From the NCBI GenBank assembly GCA_000499405.2, contig HG738138.1, positions 11,773,208 to 11,837,207 on the forward strand: 64,000 nt of DNA, read 5' to 3'. The translations under genes and the position numbers were made by a program. This DNA comes from Onchocerca volvulus (lineage: Eukaryota > Nematoda > Chromadorea > Rhabditida > Onchocercidae). This document shows, one piece after another, positions 28,094 to 44,487 of this stretch (positions within the stretch are counted from its first letter, which is position 1; every line of letters begins with the position of its first letter). Below the pieces are notes generated by a model that was given only the letters and a program-made list of their open reading frames with translations, was not told the origin of the DNA and ran no database searches.

Positions 28094-31000
28094 TCAACAT
28101 AACTGAGGAGAATACGTCGTATCTCCACTTTTCCACATATTATCTTCTTGGGCAACAGTTGCTCGACACATTGGACAGGTATGCTCATTATCCAACCAAG
28201 TGCCGATACATTCTTCACAGAAAATATGTCCACAAGAAAGCTGTAACATTGTTCATTAAAAAATTGAGATCTCTGTTACCGATATAGTTTAGTCAGCGGA
28301 CAGTTTACTGCCAGAAAAAAAAAAAAAAAAAAAAAAAAAGAACGACTATTTGAAATGTTTTGTTATTCTGCTAAAATCTCTAAAATATTCAGAAATTATT
28401 TTATTTATTAGTGTTAGATATCTAAAATTTGTTCAGGGTTCTGACACAAATAATGTACCAGTGTCAATAGAACTGTATATCGAAAATATGAAAAATGTAT
28501 AGTATTATAATTTTGAAATTCTAAATATTATTCAGGTAGAATTTCATTATAAGGAAATGAATTTTGTATCAGTTCATTTTCAATTTATCACTCAAAAAAT
28601 AGATCAAACATGTGACTACACATGTTGCAAATCTTTTCAGAGGGTTATGAATATGAGTAAAGCGAAGTGTTTGCCCAAAATAAATTAATATCATTGTTTA
28701 AAGAGCCACATTACTAAATTTGATTGAAGTACTTTTTCTATACATGACAATAAGCCAAAACTAGGATAAGGCAAATGAAATGATTAAGTGCCACGGTTCT
28801 CTAAATCGCAACATAATGAATCCCAGCAAAGTGAAAAAGGACAAACCCTAATGGGATTGCAAAAATCATTGAAGCAAATTGTACATTGAGCTGAATCTTC
28901 TTCACCTATTGAAACTTTCGAACCAACAGATGTAAGGCGAAAAATACGACGTGTGCTTTCAAACCAACGCTTACCAATTACTTGTATTAAACACGCCTGA
29001 AAGAAGGTGATGTAAACTATGTTCTCAGTTGGCATTTTTTCAAGACTTTATTTTTAACTTTCAAATAATGTTTCACAAGCATACCTTATAAATTACATAT
29101 AACACAGCGAAGAAATGATCACCGAAATAGGTAAGTGGAGTGGAAAATAATGAGTAACTCAGATAACGAGTCCACTGTGGTATTGGCAAAATGTAACGAT
29201 AGAACTGACTAGTATATTCGATCCACTGGAAAAGCCGACGTAAACGTCTATTTCCAATGAATGTTGCCGGCAAGACGGTGAGCTAAACAGTCAAAATTAA
29301 ATACTTTCAATTTAAAAGTAAAGCAGAAGCATTAGAAAAAATCAAATAAATGATAGAAGCTAAACGGGAATTTAGAAAACCTTCCAACTTAAGAAAATGG
29401 CTATGAAATTCTTTTTTAATCCCACTCAATAAAAAGTCCCCGGCAAAGCTAACATATTAATTTAGTTTACAGCGCAGAAAAATTTGGAGAAATATTGTGA
29501 CTAGCATATAGTCATCGGCAGACAACAATCCTTGTCATCATCATAAATGATCCAAAAAATGATCAAAAAGCAACATTAGTCAAAACATTAACACCAACAG
29601 CTCAAAAGCTCATGATAGCTGAAGTCCATTATGAGGTTTTGACAAGGAAATCATCACATTCTTTCTTCCAACTTTGTCAGATATTGTTGCAAGCAGCACA
29701 GCAGACACTAAGAATGTAATTTCAACCATAACGTCTTATTTTTCTTCTTCCCTTTTCAACAATAAAACCGTGTATTTCGCTCCTCCCAACGCTACGCAAG
29801 GTTGCAAATCTTGAGATTCCATTCTTTTAACAAAAGTCACTGCATAAAGATTCGCTTATTCTAAATTTCTCTCACAAAATTATCCTGAGCAATGGCAAAT
29901 GACTTAATGCGTTGAAAGTACTAAACGATAAATGTAGCGTACCCCAGCCTTCAATGTAACGGTGATGATTTTAACAGCAAAATCAACGACCAATACAACA
30001 TGTAATGTGGCGAAAAAAGTGATCGGATTCGTAAGACGAGACATAAAAGCCATTGGTATATAGATTGAATCCAATCCTGAAAGAAAAAGTGCTAGGTAGC
30101 TATTTGAAAAGGATATCTGCGTTTCTAATCCATAATAGTAACGTAGTCAAAAGTAGGTCGTACCGTAAAAAAGCGACTGGAAATTGAAAAAGAAAACTGA
30201 TGATGTGAATGACTGCAAAAGATGAAAGTAACGTTTCTCCCTAAAAGTTGATCTATCAGATCAGTGAAATCCGAATTAGTATTATGAATTTAGTTCACAT
30301 TTTTTGATTGCAAAGTTGGAAATTTTATTCTTGAATCAAAATTCAACCGAAAAAATTTGTAAAAAGGGCGAAAAAATCGGAGAAAAATTACCTTCGAGAA
30401 GCCAAAAAAGTGCTGTTCGCAATATGAAAAAGAAAAAATGCTGTCACAAGGCTTAATAATGAAAAGAATCCATCAACAACAGCTTTGAGAAATATAATGA
30501 CAAAGAAAGGCAAAACATTGAGCAGAAGTACCCAAAACTGAAAAGTATAGCATAGTTTCAATGCACAACTTTCAAATTAAACGGAAAAAATACTGTATAA
30601 CTCTTTTTTCTTTTCTTATTTTTTTCTTTTTTGGCGAAATAACTTTAAAATTTTATTATTAATAATTTTCGAAAACTGAAAATTGATTCAGCAAAATTGG
30701 AAAAACCTTGTACTTTATTAATTTTTATTAAATGGAAACGTTAACTGCTTCGCAAGGAATCACTGTCAAAAATGTGGTATTTAATCTAAATAATACGGAC
30801 TTCGGACCTTACCCTTTGTAGTTCAGCACTCTGAACAAGTGCTCGTAAACGGCTCAATTCCCTTTGAAGATTTGTATTAGTAGTACCATCATTCGTAGCG
30901 GAATGTTCTTCACCATTATCGATAACATCAGCTACAAAATTATAAGCCAAAAATTATTGCACTTTTGAATCTTGGAAGCATTCCTGCAACTTCTTCCAAA

Positions 31001-31861
31001 ATCCTCATTTTTATTTAAAAGAACAGAGTGAAAAAAAAAAGCTAAATTCACAAACTTGTCGATCTTCCAAACTGAATTCCGCTAACATTTGGAGCAAGTC
31101 TATGCCTAGCACCAGAACCTGAAGAAGTGCTCGATGCACTGTCTTCATCTACGACAATCACTGTATCTGCACGATCATTTCTACTTTCTGAATATAGAAA
31201 ACTTGAAAAGGAAAAAAAGAACAAAACTATAAAAAAAAAAAAAAAAAAAACTGCAAAAAAGCTGAGAACGAAAATTGAAAATAAGAAAGAATTTTTGGAG
31301 AGAATTATAAAAATTCAAGAAGTGATATAATTTTTGCTTTTTAGCCTGCCTGAGGTAACTAACGTGTTTACTAAACGCTTTCATAAAATAACAAAGATTA
31401 AAAGAAGAAAAAGAAGGCATAATTACGCCAAAAAACATCTGGAAGCTTTCAACCACTAACTTTAGTAACCATAACGGTACATCCAAATAATGATACCTGG
31501 TTCAATCGACGATAAATTAGAAGCAGGTGCAGCCTGTGCTAGCATATCCAATGCTGTTCTGAAATCTTCCACAAGTCCATTTCGCATTTCTTGAGATCCA
31601 GCGTTCTGTAAATGAAAAGGGAGAATGAAAAAAGAATATGATGGATCAAGCATCAATCTACTTTATTTAGATTACCACACAGTTAAGATACACTGGATAA
31701 AACGAAGAATTCAAAAGATGTATTTATATAAACATCCTGTCATATTTTCGGCATAAAGCAGAGAAAACACAAACCTGAACAACCGTCAAGAAACTGTCCC
31801 TTAAGCTCGCTCCATGCCATATTGTTGCCGGTTGAGGTTGTGTAGCTCTTTCTTCACCCAT
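28094..31861 (-). CDS. RNFT-type transmembrane RING E3 ubiquitin ligase
   Basis: Ten exons (31775-31861, 31497-31605, 31056-31187, 30813-30931, 30392-30537, 30164-30240, 29943-30076, 29085-29282, 28847-28996, 28094-28240) join in phase into 432 aa, the usual RNFT1/RNFT2 size. Residues 1-150 are polar and low-complexity, with a short helical LQRELSRLRALVQSAELQR. Several hydrophobic segments follow (FWVLLLNVLPFFVIIFLKAV, LVTAFFLFHIA, FFATLHVVLVVDFAV, YFGDHFFAVLYVIYK), so it should be a polytopic, probably ER, membrane protein. The C-terminus is a C3HC4 RING: CTICFNDFCNPIR, LSCGHIFCEECIGTW, CPMCRATV. All eight zinc ligands (seven Cys, one His) are present. Mammalian RNFT1 acts in ER-associated degradation; the same role is inferred here. 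The start ATG at 31861 is the first in frame; a further 5' exon cannot be excluded because the frame stays open to an AG six codons upstream. Confidence 0.9.
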
Positions 31862-33730
31862 TTCAGAAAAGACCTGTGCCTATCACCGGGAAAAGCGATC
31901 CGCAATTTCAAAATTCATGTTAAGTAATAACCATAAAACCAAGAAAAATTACTAATATATCACTGAAATACAAAAAAAAAAAAAAAAAAAAAGAAAAGAA
32001 GACCGTACGCCAGTACATAAACCAAAATCAGTTTCCATTCTCAAAAATCGCCTATCGATTTCAAACGTTAATATCCTACTAGTATACCACAATGTTATAT
32101 GGATACGTTGTATTTATATTTGGCACAAACAGCACTTAAAAATCATAAGACCGGCTTAAATAAGGCATTCCATTTGCACAAAAAATGCATTAAAGGCAAC
32201 AAAATAAGAGAAAGGTCATGGAGAAGGTCAAAAATTTAAAAGAAAAACTCCCCAAAAAATGGAGAAATTCCGAGCACTGGATTTTCCAGACAATAAGATA
32301 AGTAAAATATGCGAAAAAAAAAGTTTCAAAATAAAAGGTGTTGCGAAGAAATCAGGTCCGAAAATAGGTCCAAAATTACGGATGAAAAAAACATTTTTTA
32401 TAACGTACAAAAGACGGATTAAGAAAAAACACTCCTTTTCTTTTATGCATTCTTGAATTCAAATACCTCTGCGTAAATAAAATATTTGGCAACTCTTCAA
32501 TCTATGCATCCATCGTGAAATCTATAAAACAACCACTATTACGATTTAACATTTCGTCAGTTTCGGCTTTCAACGAAAAAAAAAAATATCAAAACACAAA
32601 ACTGTTTACAGAATTAAAACTTCGAGCCTCAAATAATTACTGGAAATAGCGAAACCTTTCTGAGACGATTATTTAGCAAACGACATTTTGAATATTCTTT
32701 ACTCAACAAAAATCACTTTGATATTGAACAAACTTTTTTAAAAAAGGCGAACAATGACATAACCGAGAGAATAAAAAAAAAAAAACAATTGCACAGTTTA
32801 TAATCAGATTCTAGGTGAGGAAGCATCTCTCGAAAAATAAAAATTACTTGATCAAAAAAAAAAAAAAAAAAGAAAGAAGTCAACAATTGGTAATGATAAC
32901 GAAAAAAAAATGAGAGAGAGATAGATTGGGCAATGAAACGAAATTAAAGCAATTGATAAACAGAACGAAATTAAAGCAGTTGATGAACAGATATCAATCA
33001 AAGCAACATGAGACAACTGATTCCAATGTTAATTACATAAAAAGATCAAAGCAGTAAGTGATAAAAGAAAGTGAAGAAATAAAATTAAAACAATAAATGA
33101 AGTAATATTAATCACTGTTTTAAATGGACTGAATCGGCAAAATATTAAATGAAAAGGACGTAAAACCAAATTAAAAATGAATTAATTGATAATAAGTATA
33201 GTGATATATAGACTGATAATCAAAATGATATATAAATGAAGAATAAAAATAATAGCTCATAAATTAAGAAAGTTCTTTATAGTAAGATGTCTTAATAAAA
33301 AGAAAACAATGTTGCCTAAAACATGAATGAAAAAAAAAATAAATCACTCGATATAAATGACTTCGCTGCCATGAAAATAAATAAATTTGGTGTTGTGAAA
33401 TACAACTAATGTAGAAAGAAAATAAATACGAGAAACAAGTCTATTCGTTTCTTTTTTTTTTTTTTTTGGCCAATTGCCAATCACCGCAGCCACAAAGATG
33501 ACTTCAGGAAAAGTGACGAAAAGATGCATGACTCCAACAATAATTATTCTCCAGAAAAAAAGCTCGATAAACTTCATTTTATGAGAGATGATGAAATATA
33601 CTAGTGATAAATCTAAGCGAAACAATGAATAAGGATGATTAATCGGTTTATATAAAAATATTGAAAGAAGCAATGTAACAGACATGTGAACATTTAAAAA
33701 TCTCGAAATGTGCTAAACAACTGATATGAC
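31862..33730. other. Repeat-rich intergenic region
   Basis: Contains the RNFT upstream region and poly-A runs (31972-31992, 32773, 32855). A degenerate array occupies about 32930-33120; two copies of a 27-bp unit ending in aacag are clearest at 32936-32990. No convincing coding exon. Open frames at 32228-32456 and 33344-33685 are AT-biased and lack splice or family support. Confidence 0.5.
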
Positions 33731-37067
<3,337 letters not shown>

Positions 37068-39930
37068 TTATTTTTTATTCCAAAATGATGACGTATCAAA
37101 TTCGATATATTTTTTCAATTCAATTTTTTTACATGAAATTTGAGCAACATAATCATGGCATCCAAAATTCGTTGTAAGTTGTAATTTTGAAAATTTATTT
37201 CCATAATTTGGCAATACATTAGTTCCAGTCACTGATTGCGTCATGCGCACTGATAGGTTATAATTTTGACTGATTTTATTCGTATCATTCGATAGCGAAT
37301 TATTGGTTGTTAGTTTAATATTTGGAGGTTTATTATTAGCAGCAGATAAAATACTCATCGATTTCTTCGAATTTAATTTTATTCTTGACGTATTTTCTCC
37401 ATCCGCCATCATATTTTCGAATATTTGATTGACTGATAAGGGGGAACCATTTGGTTTTGTGTCACGAACAGATGTGGAAGTGGATGGTTTGCTGATATAA
37501 ATATGCGCATCGCATGATGATAATTTTTCAAATTCGTCCAAAGGCTTCACAACTTTTTGACACCAATTCATGTCGCTACTATATCTATGTTTGTCATCAA
37601 CTGTGAGAAAATTCGGTTTGCTTGTTGTAAATTCATTCGTAGCATCTCTTCTATAAAAACAAAGCAGAAAAAAAAATTTCCGAAGGTTTCTTTTTTTTTT
37701 TTTTGTTTTTCAAATATATTTAAATATTTCAATTCTGACTGATTATTATCAGTTCATTCATATCGTCTCTCTTATAAAAAACAATAGAAAAAAAAAAAAA
37801 AAAAACTTCCGAGGGATTTTTTCTTACCCTTCAAATATTTTCAATCATTTCATTCCATTATTAAAGTTAAGTTAAAGAAATTATTCTTTAAATGAATTAA
37901 ATTTTAACAATACTTGTTCAACAAATAGTTCTATAAAAAGACATACTTTGTTGCGAATAATTTTGTTATTGAATTATTTGACGAATCACTTCTATCCGTA
38001 TGACAACCAGAATCACATTCCGAAGATTCACCATTTTGACATGCACAATACCTGAAATAAAATTTTTGTATTAATGCTATTTCATTCATTGTTGCAAATA
38101 ACAGTGATTTTTTTAACTTTTCTAATTTTAAAAATTAAGAAGTAATTTCGAATTATTTCATTGAAGGTATTGATGAATTTTTTGCCGTAAAAGAAAAGGG
38201 GAAAAAATACTTTTTTCCAAGTTTAAAAAACAAAAAGACAAAATGAAAGCACTTTTCAGCAACATAATAAGCAGCCAAATAATTCATCTTTTGTTCCATT
38301 TCATGTAAATCTTTTTCTAACCGTTCTAATCGCCATGCTTGCCTCATTACTGTGCGAATCTAAGATGAAAAAATGGCATAAAAGATAATTGGAATTTTAT
38401 CACAGTATTATTTTCTTCATATTCAACATTCAATAGAGAAACCCTTGTTTGCCAATTTCCAGTTTTTATTTTTTTTAAATTTATGAAAGTTTAGAAAGAA
38501 TCCGATGAAGCATTTGATGATGGTGCACGACAATAATACACCTGTAATTACATTTTAAAGGGAAATAAGTCACTCTTTTTTTTTCAAAATTCTTGAAGAA
38601 GCTGAAGTGGAAAATATATGTTCTTTCTAAATTTTTGAAGAAACTGAAGTGGAAAATATATATATTTATATATATTGTTCTTTTATACTTGAAAACGTTA
38701 AAATGCAAAATATACATCTTTTTTTTGAAATTTCAAAAATAATTATGCACTAGTTGGATTATTAGTGAAAAATTTACCAAGTTTTCTTCTCGAATAAAAT
38801 TGAAAATATCCACAGATTGTGTATGAGTTTTGTTACGAAAAGAATTCAGTGTTGATAGAACTTCCATTTCCACTAAATTCTCTTCATCCCAACTGTCTTC
38901 AGATTTTGCTGAAATTCATTTTTTTATCTGGGAAAAAAGAACATTGAAGTGCTAATTTTATGAAGGGAAAAAAAGAAAGAGAAAAAGTGTTCGAAACAAA
39001 ATTAAGATTTGAAATGAATTAAAAATTCGAATCTCAATTTTTAATTTCTTACAAAAATTCCAGTAATGGTGGAGAAAAAATTAACTTGATATATTTGCGA
39101 ATTTTTCATCGTAAGCATCCTTAAGCAGTAGGCAGAGATCACCATAACTCACAACATCTGGAACTTGCTGTTTCGGTAAAGAAAGCAAAGAAAAGACAAT
39201 CTCAGCTTGTGATCTGCAATCATATTTATTAATTAGATGATTGAAATGTCATTGAGTGTGGGAATTAAACTATGGGAACATAAAATTGGGTTTAAGTTTC
39301 ATCAAATTTTAAGTTTCTTGTAAAAATAAATCTTAAAATGTTTAAATACTAATTTAAAATCCCGCTTTTAAACTGAATATATGGTTGATCAAATACAGCT
39401 GTAAAGGTCAACTGGTTAAGAAGATTTAAAAATTTGCAATTTGTTCAGCAAATAACAATAATTATAATTTGCATGTAAATGAAATCATCTTAAGATTATA
39501 ACAACTGGAAATGTTCCATGAATTAATTTTCATTATTTTATTAATTATAATTCTTATCTGCCATATTTTAACATACTTTCTTCTTTTTTCACAATTTGTG
39601 CTATGGAAGTCTTTAATAATGATACTCAATAATTATTTCAGTATGAAAAAAAAGAAAATCCTACAATTACAATACAATTTAGAAACATATAAGACAATAA
39701 TAATATTCCTTATTAAAATTAGTTGAAACATATTATAATATAGAAATAATAAAAGCAAACTTTTTTAAAAACTGTTGGTTGGAATTTTCCAAAATATGGT
39801 CATAAATAAGCGCAATCAGATGCGAACATTTATTAGTTTGGATAAGTTTATGAATATATGAAATGACTGTTCTGGATGCCAATAGCGACAGATTTTTCAA
39901 TGTTTCCGTTTTTCTTTTCTTATTAATCAT
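37068..39930 (-). CDS. Unrecognised 407-aa protein, helical N-terminus, disordered C-terminus
   Basis: Six exons (39761-39942 with ATG at 39930, 39086-39213, 38778-38908, 38253-38359, 37947-38051, 37068-37650) join in phase. I do not recognise the family. The first 190 residues look helical and globular: SRTVISYIHKLIQTNK, PDVVSYGDLCLLLKDAYDEK, SVDIFNFIREENL, then a probable coiled coil RLERLEKDLHEMEQKMNYLA. Next is a short Cys-rich patch (YCACQNGESSECDSGCH). The last 210 residues are Ser/Asn/Thr/Lys-rich and probably disordered. There is no signal peptide or membrane span, so it is likely intracellular. The start is chosen because an acceptor (acgatttcag) lies just 12 bases before the ATG, as expected for a trans-spliced leader site. 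An upstream exon is still possible. Coding nature is well supported by six consistent junctions; function is unknown. Confidence 0.75.
38586..38661. repeat. Imperfect 43-bp tandem duplication in an intron
   Basis: Two copies of a unit containing gctgaagtggaaaatatat / actgaagtggaaaatatat lie next to each other in the intron of the 407-aa gene, followed by a TA-rich stretch. A slippage or duplication product. Confidence 0.75.
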
Positions 39931-40582
39931 TCGATTTGAGATCTGAAATCGTATAACTTTGAACAAATGCAAGAAATAGACAGTTGAGGATAGAAAATCT
40001 TTTAGGACATAAATTTTTTTTTAGGTTATAAAAAAATTTAGGATATAAGAAAATGTTGCAATCACTTATTATTAAATTGGATAGTATTAATAACTTAGAG
40101 CAATTTCGCGGAATAGGCATAAAAAGCAGAAGATTAAAGATTAATTAATGCAAAATATTGCAATCACTTATCATTACATTGGATAGTATCAATTAATGAG
40201 CAATATGAAAATGAAAAAGACAGAGGAAAAAAAACGAAAAAGATCGTATATTTGTTTATAATGACTTCATCTAATAATGTATTTATTTCATAGTAAAAAT
40301 TATGCAAAAAATATAAGTGGTTGCATTTTATAATAAAATATTTTATTACAATGAAGGCGAAAGTTAGGAAATAAAAGTTTGAAAAACGAATGAGCAAGCA
40401 ATAAACAATTTCTGTCGGCATTTTTATCAGTCAAAGCAATAAGTATAAGCAAAATAGTTTAGTTATGAATAAAAATGTCAAGTTCAATGCAATTTTCATG
40501 CCTTCCATTTGAATCAAAAAAGAAATTGAAAATTTTTCTTAAAAGATATTAAAATTTAATTACTATATTTATATTTTTTAGA

Positions 40583-40635
40583 TTATATATATATATATAT
40601 ATATAATAAATATATAAATATATATATATATATAT

Positions 40636-40678
<43 letters not shown>

Positions 40679-40720
40679 GTTATTTATTTATTTATTCATT
40701 TATTTATTTATATGTATATG
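40583..40720. repeat. (TA)n and (TTTA)n microsatellites
   Basis: Two TA-repeat blocks separated by aataaatatataaa run straight into more than fifteen TTTA repeats with a few interruptions (tttag, ttca). Confidence 0.97.
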
Positions 40721-43700
40721 ACCCAAAATAATATAATAAGGGTCTATATATTTTTGCTTATGCTACCTTTCGACATAAAACAAGATTAAAAATTTATTTA
40801 AATCGACGAATACAACGATACAAATTCAACAAACTGAAATTTTTTCACACATACTAAGCATCATTAAATACGAATACTTCAAGAGGAAAAGAAATTGCTT
40901 AAATTTGAAAATAAAATATTTCGATTAATTTCAGAAACATTAATTTGAACGAACGAGAGCGATAAATAAGAGAGTTTAAAGACAGTGATGATTGGAGAAA
41001 TCAGGGTAATCTATCCGATGAACGACAGCTGTTTTTTTAACTATCTTCCTTAGTGCTTTTATTTTCTTTAAAGCAAACTTGACGAAATTGTACTAAAACT
41101 TAGATCGATCGGTCTGAAATTTCATTTCACAAAATTTCCTTTTCTTTACAAAATAGAAAGAAAAAAAAAAAGTGATTGTGCAAGTAAACGTACGGTGAGC
41201 ATTTATCATCAAAATCTATTTTGTGCACACATTGTTAAATTTTATATTTTTTATTTCGTAGGAAAATTTCATTTTCGTTTATCGGCCGTACTTAATGTCT
41301 TTTTTTTTTCTTTTTTTCATCTTTCTTTTCTTAACCAACACCAACTAGCTGCAATACATCGCATTCGTAACATCGTGTGTGCTTTGCAAAGTGTTAATTT
41401 TTTCTACCGAAAAAATCTGAAGATTGTTTTGTGGAAAAAATAAAAAAAAATTTTTTTTCGTGAAATGATAATGTAAGAAATCAGAAATTTTTTTTTTAAC
41501 AGTAAAATGCTTAATTTAAATTGGTAATACTTAAAAAGTTAGGTTTATGAACAAAGTTGGAAAATATTGAATTATTTTTGGCAAGTTGGAAAATACAATT
41601 AAAAAAAACTGGATAAAGAAAATGAAAGAAAAATAAATTGATAACGAAAGAAGCTTCTGAAAAGTCAGTTAATGATAAACTAATTATGCCTATGTTTAAT
41701 AAGAATAAGTGAACACATCGATCACTTTAATGCATCATAAAAATTAGTGATATATAAAATTTCAAATTTATTAAAAATTTTAATTAAAATTATATTAAAA
41801 TCACTCCTTTTCTTTTTTCTGAATTATGTACGCTCTACCCATGCAATAATTTTTGTATTATATTTGAAAACATTATGCAAGTATATATTTGTTACAATAA
41901 TTTAAAATTTCAAATCTTTAAACAATACATCTCTTAAAAAATTATGCAAATGGAATTTGAATTTGAAAAACGAATAAGTAATTTAATATTATTAGAGATA
42001 TAAAGACTACTGGTATATTGCGGAAGATTAGGCCATCGGAGACATTATCAATAAACTTGCTAATGGCAGCTTTTAAACAAAAGGTACTAAATACATATGT
42101 TATGGATGAGAGTAATCTTCCGGGTCCTATTATTATTAAACAAATTATTAAAATGCTCGAAAGCTGCCAGTAGCAAGTTAATTATCCATTGAGAAGCATT
42201 TTGTAAATAATTTTTCGAAGAAAAATGGACTGAACTATCTGAAATTCCAGAAATTTTTCGATATTAATATTTGATTGTTGATTATCTTATTAAATTTTAT
42301 CACCACAAGTTGTTTTATAATTAGATTTTAATGTTAAAAATTTTATTAAAAATTAAATTATTCCTCTGAGTTGAATTTATACCATTCTCCTCAAATTATT
42401 TAAATTTTTTCTAAATTCTCTTTTTTCTTTGCTCGAATAAGAGAAGTGAATAAAAATTAATCAGATACTTAGATTCGAAGGAAAAGTATTACTCATTAGC
42501 TTTAAAAATATAACTGGATTAAATCCCGCATGTTTAATTAAAACATGGGATGAGAGCAAAATGAAATCATCTTAACTTTTTTGCTCAAATAGAATCATTT
42601 ATCCATCTGATCTCAAAAATATAATAAAAATGTTTGATGCTTAAATAATTTTTTTTTCCAAGTATATCATCAACTTTATAAAACGACGTAATTTTTCTAT
42701 TTTGTAATTAATTAAATTTCACATTTAATTAATTATTTTTTGTTTATTCCTTCACTGAAAGGGAAGAAAATTGCAATATTATCAATTAATTATTATAACT
42801 TTTTCACTTTTTTCTCCCTCCTCTCTCCTTCTTCAATTATGATTGCTTTTTATTGTTTTCTCATTGCTTTCTTATTTATATAAGATTTTAAAATTTATTA
42901 GCGGAAATATTTTTGTACTTTTCGACCTAATCAAATTTTTCTGGTAAGATGTATTTAACTACTGAATTTTTTTTTTCAATCATGAACTAACTAATAACAT
43001 TTCTAACAACTGCCAAATGTGCTATACAAAATATTTAATAAAATAAAGAAATCATTTACTAATGAAAAAAAAGTTTGCTATAAAATTTATAATGATAAAA
43101 AAATTATTTATAAAGTTTTACAAATTTGGTATAAAACTCTTTCTTTCTCTTCAATTGCAATTGCTTCTTCGTTGCTTTTTCTCCGTTTCTTAATTTTTAT
43201 AAGATTTCAAAATTTATTAGTACCAGTAAATGAAATTGAAATAATCTTTGCTATAACTCTTATTATAAAATAAATTTTTTCGTGCAAAATATTTTGTTTG
43301 TGCTTGGGAAGATAATCGCCAAAAATTAGTTCAGTGAGTCAAAATATCTTTTCATTTTTGTTGATTTCCTTTAACTCATTTCCTTTCATCATCATCTTCT
43401 TCTTTCCCTCATTTCAATCTTTTATCTTCATCAGTACTTTTTTTTCAATTTTTTTTTCAGCATATTCTTATTTGTTATCCATCATCATTATCTCTTTCAA
43501 AAATATTTTCAGCATATTTTTTACATAAGAGAGTTATTATTACTCACCCATCGATTTTTTCACTCATTAAATTTTATCCTAAACAAATTTTTCATACATC
43601 AATTCTCGATATACATTTTAAGATTACGATTCATCCACTGATATTCCATAATTTTCAATTTAAGTATGCATGTATTTCAGGAGCAAAATTTTTCTTTCAT

Positions 43701-44477
43701 TTATTTCCTTTCTTTTTCTCTGGAACTTGGACTCTTTTTCTCGAAGAAATTTTTTATAAATTAATAATTAGAAAAATTAATTAATTTTTTTTTGCTTTTA
43801 AAAGCAATAAATTTTCTTTTAACTGTTTTTTTTTCTTTTCTTTTTTTTTTATTTTTTAACAATGATTACATTTTCCGATTTTTTTATCAATTATTATTAG
43901 AGAAACAATAAGCAAAATTTATATTTGAAATAGATGAAGGATGAAGTGTTAAATGTCAATTTTAATTAAGAATTTCGTAAGAAATTATACCTGGAATGTG
44001 TAGAAATGAATGGATCTGCTGGAATTGATGAATTTAAAATTGTGAGAGAGAGAGAACTTTTACATCACAATTTACAGCTGATATTTAGGTCTTCCTTTTC
44101 TAAACACCCACCTTTTGACCATAATATCACCCCAAACCAATATCAACGATTTTATGTTACTTTTCCGACTTTTCTAACCTCTATTTTCTATTATATCATC
44201 TGTCTTGAGCAACATATATTATCGCAACAAAGGTTAACAATTTTAAAAAATGCAATTTTGTTTTCCTAAAATTTATTGATTTACTTTAGATTATTAAACT
44301 GTTTACATACATTTAGTGATAAATTCATTAAATATTAATTCAATGCTAAAATTCTGTCAATAATCCAAGATGCAGAATTTCTTGTTAATGCTTGCATTTC
44401 TTACTGTGTCGCAGCGGAAAACTGGGAAATATATACCTGCTACATTATCTATATTTATAAATACTTTATATTGCGGA

Positions 44478-44487
44478 TTCACTTTAG
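44478..44487 (+). promoter_or_regulatory. Possible trans-splice acceptor next to an ATG
   Basis: The sequence ttcactttag abuts the start codon at 44488. Nematode mRNAs often receive a spliced leader at such a site. With no room for a 5' UTR, this placement supports both the start choice and leader addition. Inference only. Confidence 0.45.

Larger units (their letters stand above)
39931..44487. other. Long AT-rich intergenic region
   Basis: No confident gene. It holds a local duplication at 40.06-40.20 kb, TA and TTTA microsatellites at 40.58-40.72 kb, an orphan protein-like open segment at 41982-42173 with inverted repeats, and T-rich low-complexity DNA at 42.6-44.0 kb. Open frames such as 41195-41443, 43019-43273 and 44006-44269 lack splice context and recognisable domains. 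Confidence 0.55.

Noticed and set aside
27912..28136. Minus-strand 74-aa open frame over the RNFT 3' end
   Set aside because: It overlaps the RNFT last exon in another frame and has no domain or splice context.
44006..44269. Plus-strand 87-aa open frame just upstream of the secreted gene
   Set aside because: No signal peptide or domain, and ATG 44488 next to an acceptor gives a better start for the downstream gene.
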